From Pseudomonas sp. CAN1 (GTDB lineage Bacteria > Pseudomonadota > Gammaproteobacteria > Pseudomonadales > Pseudomonadaceae): 35,815 nt of DNA. Positions 24,396 through 33,800 of the stretch are shown here, one piece after another. The DNA lies in assembly GCF_030462585.1 (NCBI RefSeq), contig NZ_JASMRU010000006.1, positions 121,302-157,116 on the forward strand. The letters run 5' to 3'. The translations under genes were made by a program, and so were the position numbers. The notes beneath the pieces are model-generated. The model was not told where the DNA came from. It ran no database searches and saw nothing but the letters and a program-made list of their open reading frames with translations. The stretch's first letter is position 1; the number at the start of each line of letters is the position of its first letter.

Positions 24396-25252
24396 TGCCA
24401 CTGCCGTATTTCCTGGGCTGCCCTTCGTGGAACGAGCCGGCATGGCGCGGCACTTTCTATCCGTCCGACCTGCGCCCCGCTGAAACGCTGTCCTTCTACT
24501 CCCAGGTATTCAACGCCGTAGAGGGCAACACCACCTTCTACGCCCGCCCCAGCGCCGACACCCTCGCGCGCTGGGCGCAGACCATGCCGGAAACATTCCG
24601 CTTCTGCGCCAAGCTGCCCCGCGACATCAGCCACGAAGGCGACCTGCGCGGCCAGTTGGAAACCACCCGTGACTTCCTCGACCTGCTGGCGCCGCTGGGC
24701 CAGCGCATAGCGCCGCTGTGGCTGCAGGTCTCGGCGAGCTTCGGTCCGGATCGCCTGGGCGAACTGGCCGCCTGGCTGGATGAGTTCTCCGCGCGGCGTA
24801 TTGCCGTGGAAGTTCGCCATCCAGCGTTCTTCGCCAAGGGAGACGAGGAGCGCGCGCTGAACCGCCTACTGCTGGACCGGGGCGTAGAGCGCATCTGCCT
24901 CGACTCGCGCGCGCTGTTCGCCGTGCAATCCGACGACCCGGCGGTGCTCCACGCCCAATCGAAGAAGCCCAAGGTGCCAGTGCGCCCGGCGGCCTTCAGC
25001 GACAGCCCGCAGGTGCGCTTCATCGGCGGGCCGGACCTGGACGCCAACCTGGTGCATCTCACGCCATGGATCGGCAAGGTCGCCGAGTGGATCGAGCAGG
25101 GCCTGACGCCCTACGTGTTCCTCCATACCCCCGACAACCACCGCGCCGCCGAGCAGGCGCAGCGCTTCCACGCATTGCTGTGCGAGCGTCTGCCGGGGTT
25201 GCCGCCGTTGTTCGAGCCCAAGCCGGAAGTGGAACAGCTCGGCCTGCTCTGA
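24395..25252 (+). CDS. DUF72 family protein (YecE-like)
   Basis: 285 residues, PF01904/DUF72 type, a TIM-barrel-like fold of unknown activity. Typical sequence: FLGCPSWNEPAWRGTFYP at the N-terminus, VFNAVEGNTTFYARPSADTL, FRFCAKLPRDISHE, RIAVEVRHPAFF, and near the end TPYVFLHTPDNHRAAEQAQRF. Cytoplasmic. The start ATG overlaps the stop of the preceding small gene (TGATG). Confidence 0.92.
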   Translation: MPLPYFLGCPSWNEPAWRGTFYPSDLRPAETLSFYSQVFNAVEGNTTFYARPSADTLARWAQTMPETFRFCAKLPRDISHEGDLRGQLETTRDFLDLLAPLGQRIAPLWLQVSASFGPDRLGELAAWLDEFSARRIAVEVRHPAFFAKGDEERALNRLLLDRGVERICLDSRALFAVQSDDPAVLHAQSKKPKVPVRPAAFSDSPQVRFIGGPDLDANLVHLTPWIGKVAEWIEQGLTPYVFLHTPDNHRAAEQAQRFHALLCERLPGLPPLFEPKPEVEQLGLL

Positions 25253-25327
25253 GCCGCCAACTGTGCATGGCGCCCGGCTGGCGAGGGGGCTAACCTGCTG
25301 CTTCCCTCGTTTGGCCAGGAGCCCGTC

Positions 25328-26155
25328 ATGACCGATCAACAGCAACGTGGTGAAGCCTTCCGTGCGCTGCACCAGCGCGACGGCCTGTTCGTCCTGCCCA
25401 ACCCCTGGGACGCCGGCTCGGCGAAGATGCTCGCCCACCAGGGCTTCGAGGCCCTGGCCACCACCAGCGCCGGCCTGGCTTTTGCCCTCGGCCGGCGCGA
25501 CGCCGAAGGGACGGTGAGCCGCGACGAGGCCCTGGCCAATGCCCGCGCGATAGTCGAGGCGACGCCGCTGCCGGTGGCCGCCGATCTGGAAAACGGCTAC
25601 GGCGACAGCGCGGAAGACTGCGCCGAGACCATTCGCCTGGCTGCCGCCTGCGGGCTGGTCGGGGGTTCCATCGAGGACGCCACCGGTCGTCCGGACGCGC
25701 CCATCTACCCGCTGGAACTGGCGGTCGAGCGCGTCACCGCCGCCGTGCAGGCGGCTCGCGCGCTGCCGTTCACCTTCACCCTGGCGGCGCGGGCGGAGAA
25801 CTTCCTGCATGGTCGCGTCGACCTCGACGACACCATCCGTCGCCTGGTGGCCTTCGCCGAAGCCGGCGCCGATGTGCTCTACGCGCCGGGCCTGAAAACC
25901 CGTGAGGAGATCGCTGCGGTGGTCAGCGCCGTGGCGCCGCGCCCGGTCAACGTGCTGGTGGGCTCGCCGGCGCTGCAGTTGAGCCTGGATGAGCTGGCCG
26001 AACTGGGCGTGAAGCGCGTCAGCGTTGGCTCCTGCCTGGCGCGGGCAGCCTACGGCGCCTTCTTCAGCGCTTCCGAGGCGCTGGCCAGGGGCGACCTGAC
26101 ACCGATGCACGGCGCCATGCCGTTCGACCGGATCAATGGGTTGTTCCGGGGCTGA
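25328..26155 (+). CDS. Isocitrate lyase/PEP mutase superfamily protein
   Basis: 275 residues, a (beta/alpha)8 barrel of the ICL/PEP-mutase superfamily. Signature regions: FVLPNPWDAGSAKMLAHQG, ATTSAGLAFALGRRD, the Mg2+-site loop VAADLENGYGDS, GGSIEDATG and TLAARAENFLHG. The KKCGH-type catalytic Cys loop of isocitrate and methylisocitrate lyases is absent, so it is not a classical lyase of those types. An oxaloacetate-decarboxylase-like or other C-C/P-C lyase activity is possible; the substrate is unknown. CAGGAG lies upstream of ATG 25328. Confidence 0.88.
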   Translation: MTDQQQRGEAFRALHQRDGLFVLPNPWDAGSAKMLAHQGFEALATTSAGLAFALGRRDAEGTVSRDEALANARAIVEATPLPVAADLENGYGDSAEDCAETIRLAAACGLVGGSIEDATGRPDAPIYPLELAVERVTAAVQAARALPFTFTLAARAENFLHGRVDLDDTIRRLVAFAEAGADVLYAPGLKTREEIAAVVSAVAPRPVNVLVGSPALQLSLDELAELGVKRVSVGSCLARAAYGAFFSASEALARGDLTPMHGAMPFDRINGLFRG

Positions 26156-26158
26156 GCC

Positions 26159-26851
26159 TTGCGCTGGGGGCTGCTCGGATTCGTCGTCGTATGCGCCGGT
26201 CTGGCGCTGGCGGTGCAGCAGCGCTGGACCGAGCTACCCAGCCGCTGGAACCCCTGGGCGCCGCTGGACGTGCACGACGAGCCGAACCTCCTGACCCGCT
26301 ACAAGCTCTGGCGCCTGCGCGATGATGCCGAGCTGTGCCGACTGGCGCTGCAAAGCGCTGACCTCAAGGTGCAGCCCATGGCTGACAGCGAGCCCGTCGC
26401 TGGCTGCCCGCTGCACAACGTCTGGCGGGTGCAGTCGGCCGAGGTGAAGCTGAGCAGCAGCTTCCTCGCCAGTTGCCCGCTGGCGGTGAGCTTTGCGCTG
26501 TTCGAGCGCCACTCACTGCAACCGGCCGCACGGGAAATCTACGGCCAGCCGGTGGCGGCGGTTGAGCACCTGGGCAGCTTCGCCTGCCGCAATATCTACG
26601 GTCGCGCCGACGCCCGGCGCAGCCAGCATGCCAGCGCCAACGCGCTGGACATCGCCGCCTTCCGCCTGGCCGATGGGCGGCGCATCGTGGTGGCGAAGGA
26701 CTGGGACGGGGAGGGCGATGCCGCGCGCTTCCTGCGTGATGTGCGCGACCGCGCATGCAGCAACTTCGACGGCGTGCTCGGGCCGGACTACAACCGCGCG
26801 CACCACGATCATTTCCATCTCGACCTGGGCGGCTGGCAGGTCTGCCGTTGA
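26159..26851 (+). CDS. Extensin-like C-terminal domain protein, membrane anchored
   Basis: 230 residues. One N-terminal hydrophobic segment (WGLLGFVVVCAGLALAV) is followed by a periplasmic extensin-like domain. The domain motifs look like a LAS-type metallopeptidase site: SQHASANALDIAAFRLADG and HHDHFHLDLGG. Such domains are suspected to act on peptidoglycan, but I know of no proof for this branch. Conserved Cys pairs (ELCRLAL, VAGCPL, FACRNIYG, RACSNFD, QVCR) suggest disulfides. The start appears to be TTG, three bases after the preceding stop; no ATG lies near the N-terminus. Confidence 0.85.
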   Translation: MRWGLLGFVVVCAGLALAVQQRWTELPSRWNPWAPLDVHDEPNLLTRYKLWRLRDDAELCRLALQSADLKVQPMADSEPVAGCPLHNVWRVQSAEVKLSSSFLASCPLAVSFALFERHSLQPAAREIYGQPVAAVEHLGSFACRNIYGRADARRSQHASANALDIAAFRLADGRRIVVAKDWDGEGDAARFLRDVRDRACSNFDGVLGPDYNRAHHDHFHLDLGGWQVCR

Positions 26852-26873
26852 GCCTGCCAGCTGCGCGCTGCGG

Positions 26874-26879
26874 TAGAAT
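26874..26879 (+). promoter_or_regulatory. Candidate -10 element for rsmJ
   Basis: TAGAAT, 27 bases before the rsmJ ATG. A TTGAGC lies 20 bases upstream (26848-26853), too far for a standard spacer. Confidence 0.35.
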
Positions 26880-26906
26880 TACGGTTTTTCCCAGGATCGC
26901 CCCGTC

Positions 26907-27692
26907 ATGACCGAAGTCCTCACCCCGCCGCGCATCGTCGTCCAGGCGCTAGCGCCTGCCTGGCAGGCCGCCGCCGAGCAGTGGGCGCAGCGGCTCGGGC
27001 TGCCGCTGGGCGATGGCGAGGCGGACTTTGCCCTGCAACTGGGTGACGAAGGTCTGCAACTGCTGCAACTGGGGCCGGACTCCCCCGGCCCGGTACGGGT
27101 GGACTTCCTCGAAGGTTCCGCCGCGCACCGCCGCCAGTTCGGCGGCGGCGCCGGGCAGATGATCGCCAAGGCCGTCGGCATCCAGCAGGGCGTGCGCCCC
27201 CATGTGCTGGACGCTACCGCCGGGCTGGGCAAGGACGCCTTCGTGCTGGCGACCCTGGGCTGCCAGATGGACCTGACCGAGCGCCAGCCGATCATCGCCG
27301 CGCTGCTGGAAGACGGCCTGGCCCGTGCCGCAGGGGATTTCGAGGTGGGCGCCATCGTTGCGCGCATGCGCCTGCTGCAGGGCAACGCCATCGAGCGCAT
27401 GGCCGCCTGGGAAGGCGAGGCCCCGCAGGTGATCTACCTCGACCCGATGTTCCCGCACCGCGACAAGAGCGCCCTGGTGAAGAAGGAAATGCGCCTGTTC
27501 CGTCCGCTGGTGGGCGATGATCTCGACGCCCCGGCGCTGCTCGAAGCCGCGCTGAAGCTGGCCAGCCACCGCGTTGTCGTCAAGCGCCCGCGCAAGGCGC
27601 CGATCATCGAAGGCGCCAAGCCGAGCTACAGCCTGGAAGGCAAGTCCAGCCGCTATGACATCTATCCGAAGAAGGCCCTGAACAAGGGCTGA
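26907..27692 (+). CDS. rsmJ: RsmJ, 16S rRNA (guanine-1516-N2)-methyltransferase
   Basis: 261 residues. An S-adenosylmethionine-dependent enzyme that methylates G1516 of 16S rRNA. Family sequence: SAM motif [21 protein letters not shown], acidic loop [19 protein letters not shown], catalytic region [22 protein letters not shown] and the C-terminal [13 protein letters not shown]...YDIY. AGGAT lies about ten bases before ATG 26907. 27 bases separate it from the P450 gene. Confidence 0.94.
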   Translation: MTEVLTPPRIVVQALAPAWQAAAEQWAQRLGLPLGDGEADFALQLGDEGLQLLQLGPDSPGPVRVDFLEGSAAHRRQFGGGAGQMIAKAVGIQQGVRPHVLDATAGLGKDAFVLATLGCQMDLTERQPIIAALLEDGLARAAGDFEVGAIVARMRLLQGNAIERMAAWEGEAPQVIYLDPMFPHRDKSALVKKEMRLFRPLVGDDLDAPALLEAALKLASHRVVVKRPRKAPIIEGAKPSYSLEGKSSRYDIYPKKALNKG

Positions 27693-27719
27693 CACTTCGC
27701 ACCGCAGGGAGGCGGAAGC

Positions 27720-29000
27720 ATGCTCAAGGCCAATCCGAATTGCCCGATCCGCCGGCGCCTGGCGCATCTGCCCTGGGTCGGCGACGACCGCGCCGGCGCC
27801 CGCCATTGGCTGGAAATTCAGCGCGACCCGCTGGCCTGGCTGCAGAAGATGCAGGCACAGCAGCCGGACGTCGCGGTCATGCGCATGGGGCCGCAGCGAG
27901 TCTGGTGCCTGTTCCATCCCCAGGCCGTCCACGAGCTGATGGTCGAGCGGCGTGCTGACCTGCGCCGCTGGCAGCCTGCGCTGTGCATGCTCAAGCAGTG
28001 GAACGGGCGCAGTTTCATGATGCGCGAAGGCGAACCGGCCCAGGTGCAGCGCAAGGCGGTGCGCCCGCATCTGGCGGCGCCAGCGGCCAGTCACGTGCGC
28101 CACCTGGCCGCACACTGGGCGGAGCAGATCGAGGAAGGCCGCGAATACGATCTCGACCTGGAAATGGCGGCCTTCAGCGCCACCCTCAGCGGCCATGCCC
28201 TGTTCGATGTCGACCTACAGCCGGTGGCCTACCGGATTGCCAAGGCAGTGCGCCTGTTGTCGCGGGTGGCGCTGCTGGAAATGTCCACCGGCCTGCCGCT
28301 GGGGCACTGGTTCCCGAGCAAGCTGTGCCCGCGCAAACGCTGGGCGCTGGGGCAGTTGCGCGCTGTGGTCGACGAGGTGGCGGAGCGTTCGCCGCGCCCA
28401 TTGGCCGAGCTGCGTGATGAGCTGTGCACCTTGCTGATGGCTTCGCACCAGTCCACCGGCGTCACCCTGACCTGGTGCCTGCTGCTGTTGGCGCAGCGGC
28501 CTGAGTTGCTCGAACGGCTGCGGGTCGAGTTGGCGGCCGTCGATTGGTCAGCGATCCGTTCGGTCGGCGATCTGCGCGACTGCCCACTGTTGCGCGCGGT
28601 GCTGCAGGAATGCCTGCGCCTCTACCCGCCGGCCTACGGCCTGGCGCCGCGGCAGGCAACGGCGGATATCGAAGTCTTCGGCCATGCGCTCAAGCGGGGC
28701 GACGTGGTGATGGTTTCCAGCTGGATCACCCACCGCGATCCGCGCTGGTTCGAGGCGCCGCTGGAGTTCCGCCCGGAGCGTTTCCAGGGGCCGACAACGT
28801 GGCCGCGCGGTGCGTATTTCCCGTTCGGGCTGGGTGACCGTTCCTGCCCGGGCACGGCGATGGCGATGATCGATCTCGCCGCCGCGCTGGCCTACTGGGT
28901 AGAGCACTGGGACATCGTCCACGATGGCGAGCTGGCGCCGCGCGGCTGGTTCTCCCTGCGCCCGCAACGGGCGCGGGTGCGCTTCGTTCGCCGCGCCTGA
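27720..29000 (+). CDS. Cytochrome P450 with atypical I-helix
   Basis: 426 residues, a soluble bacterial P450. The haem-ligand loop is FPFGLGDRSCPGTAMA (Cys376), the K-helix ExxR is ECLR (Glu297-Arg300), and the meander region reads FRPERF. The I-helix, where most P450s have (A/G)Gx(D/E)T(T/S), reads MASHQSTGVTLTW: Gln244-Ser245-Thr246 replace the acid-alcohol pair. No ferredoxin or reductase gene is adjacent, so electrons must come from elsewhere. GGGAGG lies upstream of ATG 27720. Convergent with mexL, ending 20 bases from it. Substrate unknown. I do not recall a P450 here in P. aeruginosa, so it may be an insertion. Confidence 0.92.
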   Translation: MLKANPNCPIRRRLAHLPWVGDDRAGARHWLEIQRDPLAWLQKMQAQQPDVAVMRMGPQRVWCLFHPQAVHELMVERRADLRRWQPALCMLKQWNGRSFMMREGEPAQVQRKAVRPHLAAPAASHVRHLAAHWAEQIEEGREYDLDLEMAAFSATLSGHALFDVDLQPVAYRIAKAVRLLSRVALLEMSTGLPLGHWFPSKLCPRKRWALGQLRAVVDEVAERSPRPLAELRDELCTLLMASHQSTGVTLTWCLLLLAQRPELLERLRVELAAVDWSAIRSVGDLRDCPLLRAVLQECLRLYPPAYGLAPRQATADIEVFGHALKRGDVVMVSSWITHRDPRWFEAPLEFRPERFQGPTTWPRGAYFPFGLGDRSCPGTAMAMIDLAAALAYWVEHWDIVHDGELAPRGWFSLRPQRARVRFVRRA

Positions 29001-29020
29001 GGCGTTCAGACGGCTCGGGT

Positions 29021-29653
29021 TTACGGAGCGAAGGCGCGCAGGAACAACGCCACCACTTCCTCGACATGGGCCTCGGATTCCGCTTCGGTGGGCGGCGTCT
29101 CGCAGCCGATCAGCAGGCGGAAGTGCACGCAGCCCTGGACCAGCATCAGGAAGTGCTCGGCCGCCCGGCGCGGGCAGTCCATCTTCATCTTGCCCTGCTG
29201 GCGGGCCTGCTCCAGCAGGCGCTCCATCTGGTCCAGCACGCGCTGCGGGCCGGCTTCGAAGAACAGCTGCGAGAGGTGCGGGTTGCCCGCGCCCTGGGCC
29301 ACCATCAGCCGGCTCAGGGCAATCGCCTCGGGGCTGTTGATCAGCTGGTTGAAGCCACGGCCGAGGTTCACCAGCAGGCTTTCCAGCGAGGCGTCGGCCG
29401 GCGGCTCGGCGAACAGCTCGGGCATGCGCTCGGCGCACTTGGCCTGTACCGCCTCGACGAACAGCGTCTCCTTGTCCGTGAAGTGGCTGTAGACCGTGAG
29501 CTTGGACACCCCGGCCTCGGCGGCGATGGCCTCCATGCTGCTGCCGTCGTAGCCGTAGCGGACGAACAGCTCCTTGGCGGCTTCGAGGATGGCCTTGCGC
29601 TTGGCCGGGTCCTTGGGACGACCGGGGCCGTTGGATGAGTTCGATGGTGACAT
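29021..29653 (-). CDS. mexL: MexL, TetR-family repressor of mexJK
   Basis: 210 residues, near the 212 of P. aeruginosa MexL. Helix-turn-helix: KRKAILEAAKELFVRYGYDGSSMEAIAAEAGVSKLTVYSHF (~18-58). The C-terminal domain is of TetR type (FLMLVQGCVHFRLLIGCE). It lies divergent from mexJ, 97 bases apart, and should repress mexJK and itself. The ATG at 29653 gives the family start MSPSNSSNGPGRPKDP. Confidence 0.92.
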   Translation of the reverse strand: MSPSNSSNGPGRPKDPAKRKAILEAAKELFVRYGYDGSSMEAIAAEAGVSKLTVYSHFTDKETLFVEAVQAKCAERMPELFAEPPADASLESLLVNLGRGFNQLINSPEAIALSRLMVAQGAGNPHLSQLFFEAGPQRVLDQMERLLEQARQQGKMKMDCPRRAAEHFLMLVQGCVHFRLLIGCETPPTEAESEAHVEEVVALFLRAFAP

Positions 29654-29667
29654 GTCTTTACATTTCT

Positions 29668-29714
29668 AATACTGGACTGATGGGTTCTGTATTTTTACTA
29701 TACCGGGGAGTATA
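29668..29714. promoter_or_regulatory. Candidate MexL operators in the mexL-mexJ intergenic region
   Basis: Two dyads: AATAC (29668-29672) with GTATT (29689-29693), and TATAC (29699-29703) with GTATA (29710-29714). The region is AT-rich relative to the genome. P. aeruginosa MexL is known to bind GTATTT-type inverted repeats here. Placement of the divergent promoters is not certain. Confidence 0.5.
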
Positions 29715-29750
29715 AGAATTCCAACCGCGTTTTGCGAAAGGTCACACATC

Positions 29751-30854
29751 ATGTTCCGCCATGCTCTGTCTGTCGCGCTGCCTGCTGCCTTCATTCTCGG
29801 CCTTTCCGCCTGCGGTAACGGCGAGCCTCCCAAGCCCGCCGTTCGTCCGGCCATCGTCGTCCAGCCGCTGCCGGCGCGCGATGTGACCGAGGCCTATCCA
29901 GGCGAAGTCCATGCCCGTCACGAGCCCGAGCTGGCTTTCCGCATCGGCGGCAAGGTCAGCAAGCGCCTGGTGGAAACCGGCGAACGGGTGAAGAAGGACC
30001 AGCCCCTGGCGGAACTCGATCCTGAAGACGTCCGCCTGCAGCTCGAAGCCACGCGCGCCCAGGTGGCGGCGGCCGAAGCCAACCTGCAGACCGTGCGTTC
30101 CGAATACTCCCGCTACAAGACCCTGCTGGAACGCCAGCTGGTCAGCCAGTCGCAGTTCGACAACATCGAGAACACCTACCGCGCCGGCGAGGCGCGGGTG
30201 AAGCAGATTCGCGCCGAGTACGATGTCGCCCGCAACCAGGCCGACTACGCCGTGCTGCGCTCACCTCAGGATGGCGTGATCGCTACCCGGCGGGTGGAAG
30301 TGGGGCAGGTGGTTGCCGCCGGGCAGACCGTCTTCACCCTGGCTGCCGATGGCGACCGCGAAGTGCTGATCAGCTTCCCCGAGCACGCCTTCGAGCGTTT
30401 TCGCGTCGGCGAGGCGGTGAGCGTCGAGCTGTGGTCGCAGCGCGACAAGCGCTTCAGCGGCAAGATCCGCGAGCTGTCGCCGGCGGCCGATCCGCAGTCG
30501 CGCACCTTCGCCGCGCGGGTGGCTTTCGATGACGCCAAGGTGCCGGCCGAGCTGGGCCAGAGTGCCCGTGTGTATATCCACGCCGAGGGCGCCGTGCCGC
30601 TGGCGGTGCCCCTCGCCGCGCTGACCTCGGAGGCCGGCCAGCCGTTCGTCTGGGTGGTCGATCCGAAGACCTCCACCCTGCATCGCCGCTCGGTGCGCAT
30701 CGGCCCCTTCGCCGAGGATCGCGTGCCGGTGCTCGAAGGCCTGAAGGATGGTGACTGGCTGGTGGCAGCGGGTGTCCAGGTGCTGCGTGAGGGTCAGGAG
30801 GTACGGCCTGTCGACCGGGAGAACCGGTCGATCAAGCTGGTGGCGAAGGAGTAA
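29751..30854 (+). CDS. mexJ: MexJ, periplasmic adaptor (membrane fusion protein) of RND efflux
   Basis: 367 residues. A lipoprotein signal (MFRHALSVALPAAFILGLSAC, Cys21) anchors it in the periplasm. A lipoyl-type half (ELAFRIGGKVSKRLVETGERVKKDQPL), an alpha-helical hairpin (TRAQVAAAEANLQTVRSEYS, QFDNIENTYRAGEARVKQI), the second lipoyl half (VLRSPQDGVIATRRVEVGQVV) and a beta-barrel follow in the normal order. It bridges the pump MexK to an outer-membrane channel. It ends six bases before mexK, whose ribosome site overlaps the mexJ stop. Confidence 0.94.
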   Translation: MFRHALSVALPAAFILGLSACGNGEPPKPAVRPAIVVQPLPARDVTEAYPGEVHARHEPELAFRIGGKVSKRLVETGERVKKDQPLAELDPEDVRLQLEATRAQVAAAEANLQTVRSEYSRYKTLLERQLVSQSQFDNIENTYRAGEARVKQIRAEYDVARNQADYAVLRSPQDGVIATRRVEVGQVVAAGQTVFTLAADGDREVLISFPEHAFERFRVGEAVSVELWSQRDKRFSGKIRELSPAADPQSRTFAARVAFDDAKVPAELGQSARVYIHAEGAVPLAVPLAALTSEAGQPFVWVVDPKTSTLHRRSVRIGPFAEDRVPVLEGLKDGDWLVAAGVQVLREGQEVRPVDRENRSIKLVAKE

Positions 30855-30860
30855 CGCCCG

Positions 30861-33800
30861 ATGCAATTCAACCTTTCCGCCTGGGCGCTGCAGAACCGTT
30901 CCATCGTCCTCTATCTGATGCTCCTGCTGGGCATCGTCGGCACCTTGTCCTACACCAAGCTGGGACAGAGCGAAGACCCGCCGTTCACCTTCAAGGCCAT
31001 GGTGGTGAAGACCAACTGGCCGGGCGCGACCGCCGAGGAAGTCTCGCGCCAGGTCACCGAGCGCATCGAGAAGAAGCTGATGGAGACCGGCGACTTCGAC
31101 CGCATCATCTCCTTCTCCCGCCCCGGCGAATCCCAGGTGACTTTCGTCGCCCGCGAGGACTTCCACTCCCGCGACATTCCCGAGCTGTGGTACCAGATCC
31201 GCAAGAAGGTCAACGACATCCGCTACACCCTGCCGCAGGGCATCCAGGGGCCGTTCTTCAACGACGAATTCGGCACCACCTTCGGCAACATCTACGCGCT
31301 ATCGGGTAAGGGCTTCGACTACGCGGTGCTCAAGGACTACGCCGACCGCCTGCAGCTGCAACTGCAGCGGATCAAGGACGTCGGCAAGGTCGAGCTGGTC
31401 GGCCTGCAGGACGAAAAGATCTGGATCGACCTGTCCAACACCAAGCTGGCCACCCTCGGCCTGCCGCTCGCCGCGGTGCAGAAGGCGCTGGAAGACCAGA
31501 ACGCGGTGACCGCCACCGGCTTCTTCGAGACCGCCACCGACCGCGTGCAGCTGCGCGTGTCCGGCCGCTTCGATTCGGTGGAGGACATTCGTTCCTTCCC
31601 GATCCGCGTCGGTGACCGCACCTTCCGCATCGGCGACGTGGCCGAGGTACACCGTGGCTTCAACGATCCGCCCGCGCCGCGCATGCGCTTCATGGGCGAG
31701 GACGCCATCGGCATCGCCGTGGCCATGAAGGACGGCGGCGACATCCTGGTGCTGGGCAAGAAGCTCGACTCCGAGTTCGAACGCCTGCAGCAAACGCTGC
31801 CGGCGGGCATGGAGCTGCGCAAGGTCTCCGACCAGCCGGCGGCGGTCCGCGAAGGCGTCGGCGAGTTCGTCCGCGTGCTGGCCGAAGCGCTGATCATCGT
31901 GCTGCTGGTGAGCTTCTTCTCTCTCGGCCTGCGTACCGGCCTGGTGGTGGCGCTATCGATCCCGCTGGTGCTGGCGATGACCTTCGCCTGCATGTACTAC
32001 TTCGGCATCGGCCTGCACAAGATTTCCCTCGGCGCGCTGGTGCTGGCGCTGGGCTTGCTGGTGGACGACGCGATCATCGCCGTGGAGATGATGGCGGTGA
32101 AGATGGAACAGGGTTACGACCGGCTCAAGGCAGCGAGCTTCGCCTGGACCAGCACGGCCTTCCCGATGCTCACCGGCACCCTGGTCACGGCCGCCGGCTT
32201 CCTGCCCATCGCCACCGCGCAGTCGGGCACCGGCGAATACACCCGCTCGCTGTTCCAGGTGGTGACCATCGCCCTGCTGGTGTCGTGGATCGCCGCCGTG
32301 GTCTTCGTCCCCTACCTGGGCGCCAAGCTGCTGCCCGACCTCGCCAAGCGCCATGCGGAAAAGCACGGCGGCAGCGACAAGGGCCACGACCCGTATTCCA
32401 CCGCCTTCTACCAGCGCTTCCGCCGCGTGGTGGAGTGGTGCGTGCGCTACCGCAAGACGGTGATCCTGCTGACCGTGGCAGCTTTCATCGGCTCGATCAT
32501 GCTGTTCCGCCTGGTGCCGCAGCAGTTCTTCCCGCCGTCGGCGCGCCTGGAACTGCTGGTGGACCTGAAGCTGGCCGAGGGCGACTCGCTCACCGCCACC
32601 ACCGAACAGGTCAACCGCCTGGAGAAGATGCTCGCCGAGCATCCGGGCATCGAGAACTACGTGGCCTACGTCGGCACCGGTTCGCCGCGCTTCTATCTGC
32701 CGCTGGACCAGCAACTGCCGGCGGCGAGCTTCGCCCAGTTCGTGGTCCTGGCGAAGAGCCTGGAGTCCCGCGAAGAGATTCGGCAGTGGCTGATCAAGCA
32801 CATGAACGAAGACTTCCCGACCCTGCGCACTCGCATCAGCCGCCTGGAGAACGGCCCGCCGGTGGGCTACCCAGTGCAGTTCCGCGTCTCCGGCGAGCAC
32901 ATCCCGGAAGTCCGCGAACTGGCGCGCAAGGTCGCCGACAAGATGCGCGAGAACCCCCACGTGGTGAACGTGCACCTGGACTGGGAAGAGCCGAGCAAGG
33001 CGATCTTCCTCGACATCGACCAGGAACGTGCCCGTGCCCTGGGCGTGAGCACGGCGGATATCTCGCAGTTCCTGCAGAGCTCGCTGACCGGCTCCACCGT
33101 CAGCTACTACCGCGAGGACAACGAGCTGATCGAAATCCTCCTGCGTGGCGACGAGCGTGGCCGGCATGACCTGTCGCAGCTGCCCAGCCTGTCGATGCAG
33201 ACCAGTAGCGGCCGCAGCGTCGCACTGTCGCAGGTGGCGACCCTGGAATACGGCTTCGAGGAAGGCATCATCTGGCGGCGTAACCGTCTGCCCACCGTCA
33301 CCGTGCGCGCCGACATCTACGACGACTCGCTGCCGGCGACCCTGGTGAAACAGATCTCGCCGACCCTCGACCCGATCCGCGCCGAGCTGCCCGATGGCTA
33401 CCTGCTGCAGGTCGGCGGCACCGTGGAAGATTCGGCCAAGGGCCAGGACTCGGTGAACGCCGGCGTGCCGCTGTTCATCGTGGTCGTGCTCAGCCTGCTG
33501 ATGATCCAGCTGCGCAGCTTCTCGCGGATGATCATGGTGTTCCTCACCGCGCCCCTGGGCCTGATCGGCGTGACCCTGTTCCTGCTGGTGTTCCAGAAGC
33601 CCTTCGGCTTCGTCGCCATGCTCGGCACCATCGCATTGGCCGGGATGATCATGCGCAACTCGGTGATCCTCGTGGACCAGATCGAACAGGACCGCGCCCA
33701 TGGGATGGATACCTGGCACGCCATCATCGAGGCTACCGTGCGGCGCTTCCGGCCCATCGTGCTGACTGCCCTGGCCGCCGTGCTGGCGATGATCCCGCTG

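Noticed and set aside
25328-26155. Annotation as methylisocitrate lyase (prpB)
   Set aside because: The KKCGH-type catalytic loop is absent, and no propionate genes are nearby.
31953-33719. A 588-codon open frame on the minus strand opposite mexK
   Set aside because: An antisense shadow of a clearly coding RND pump.
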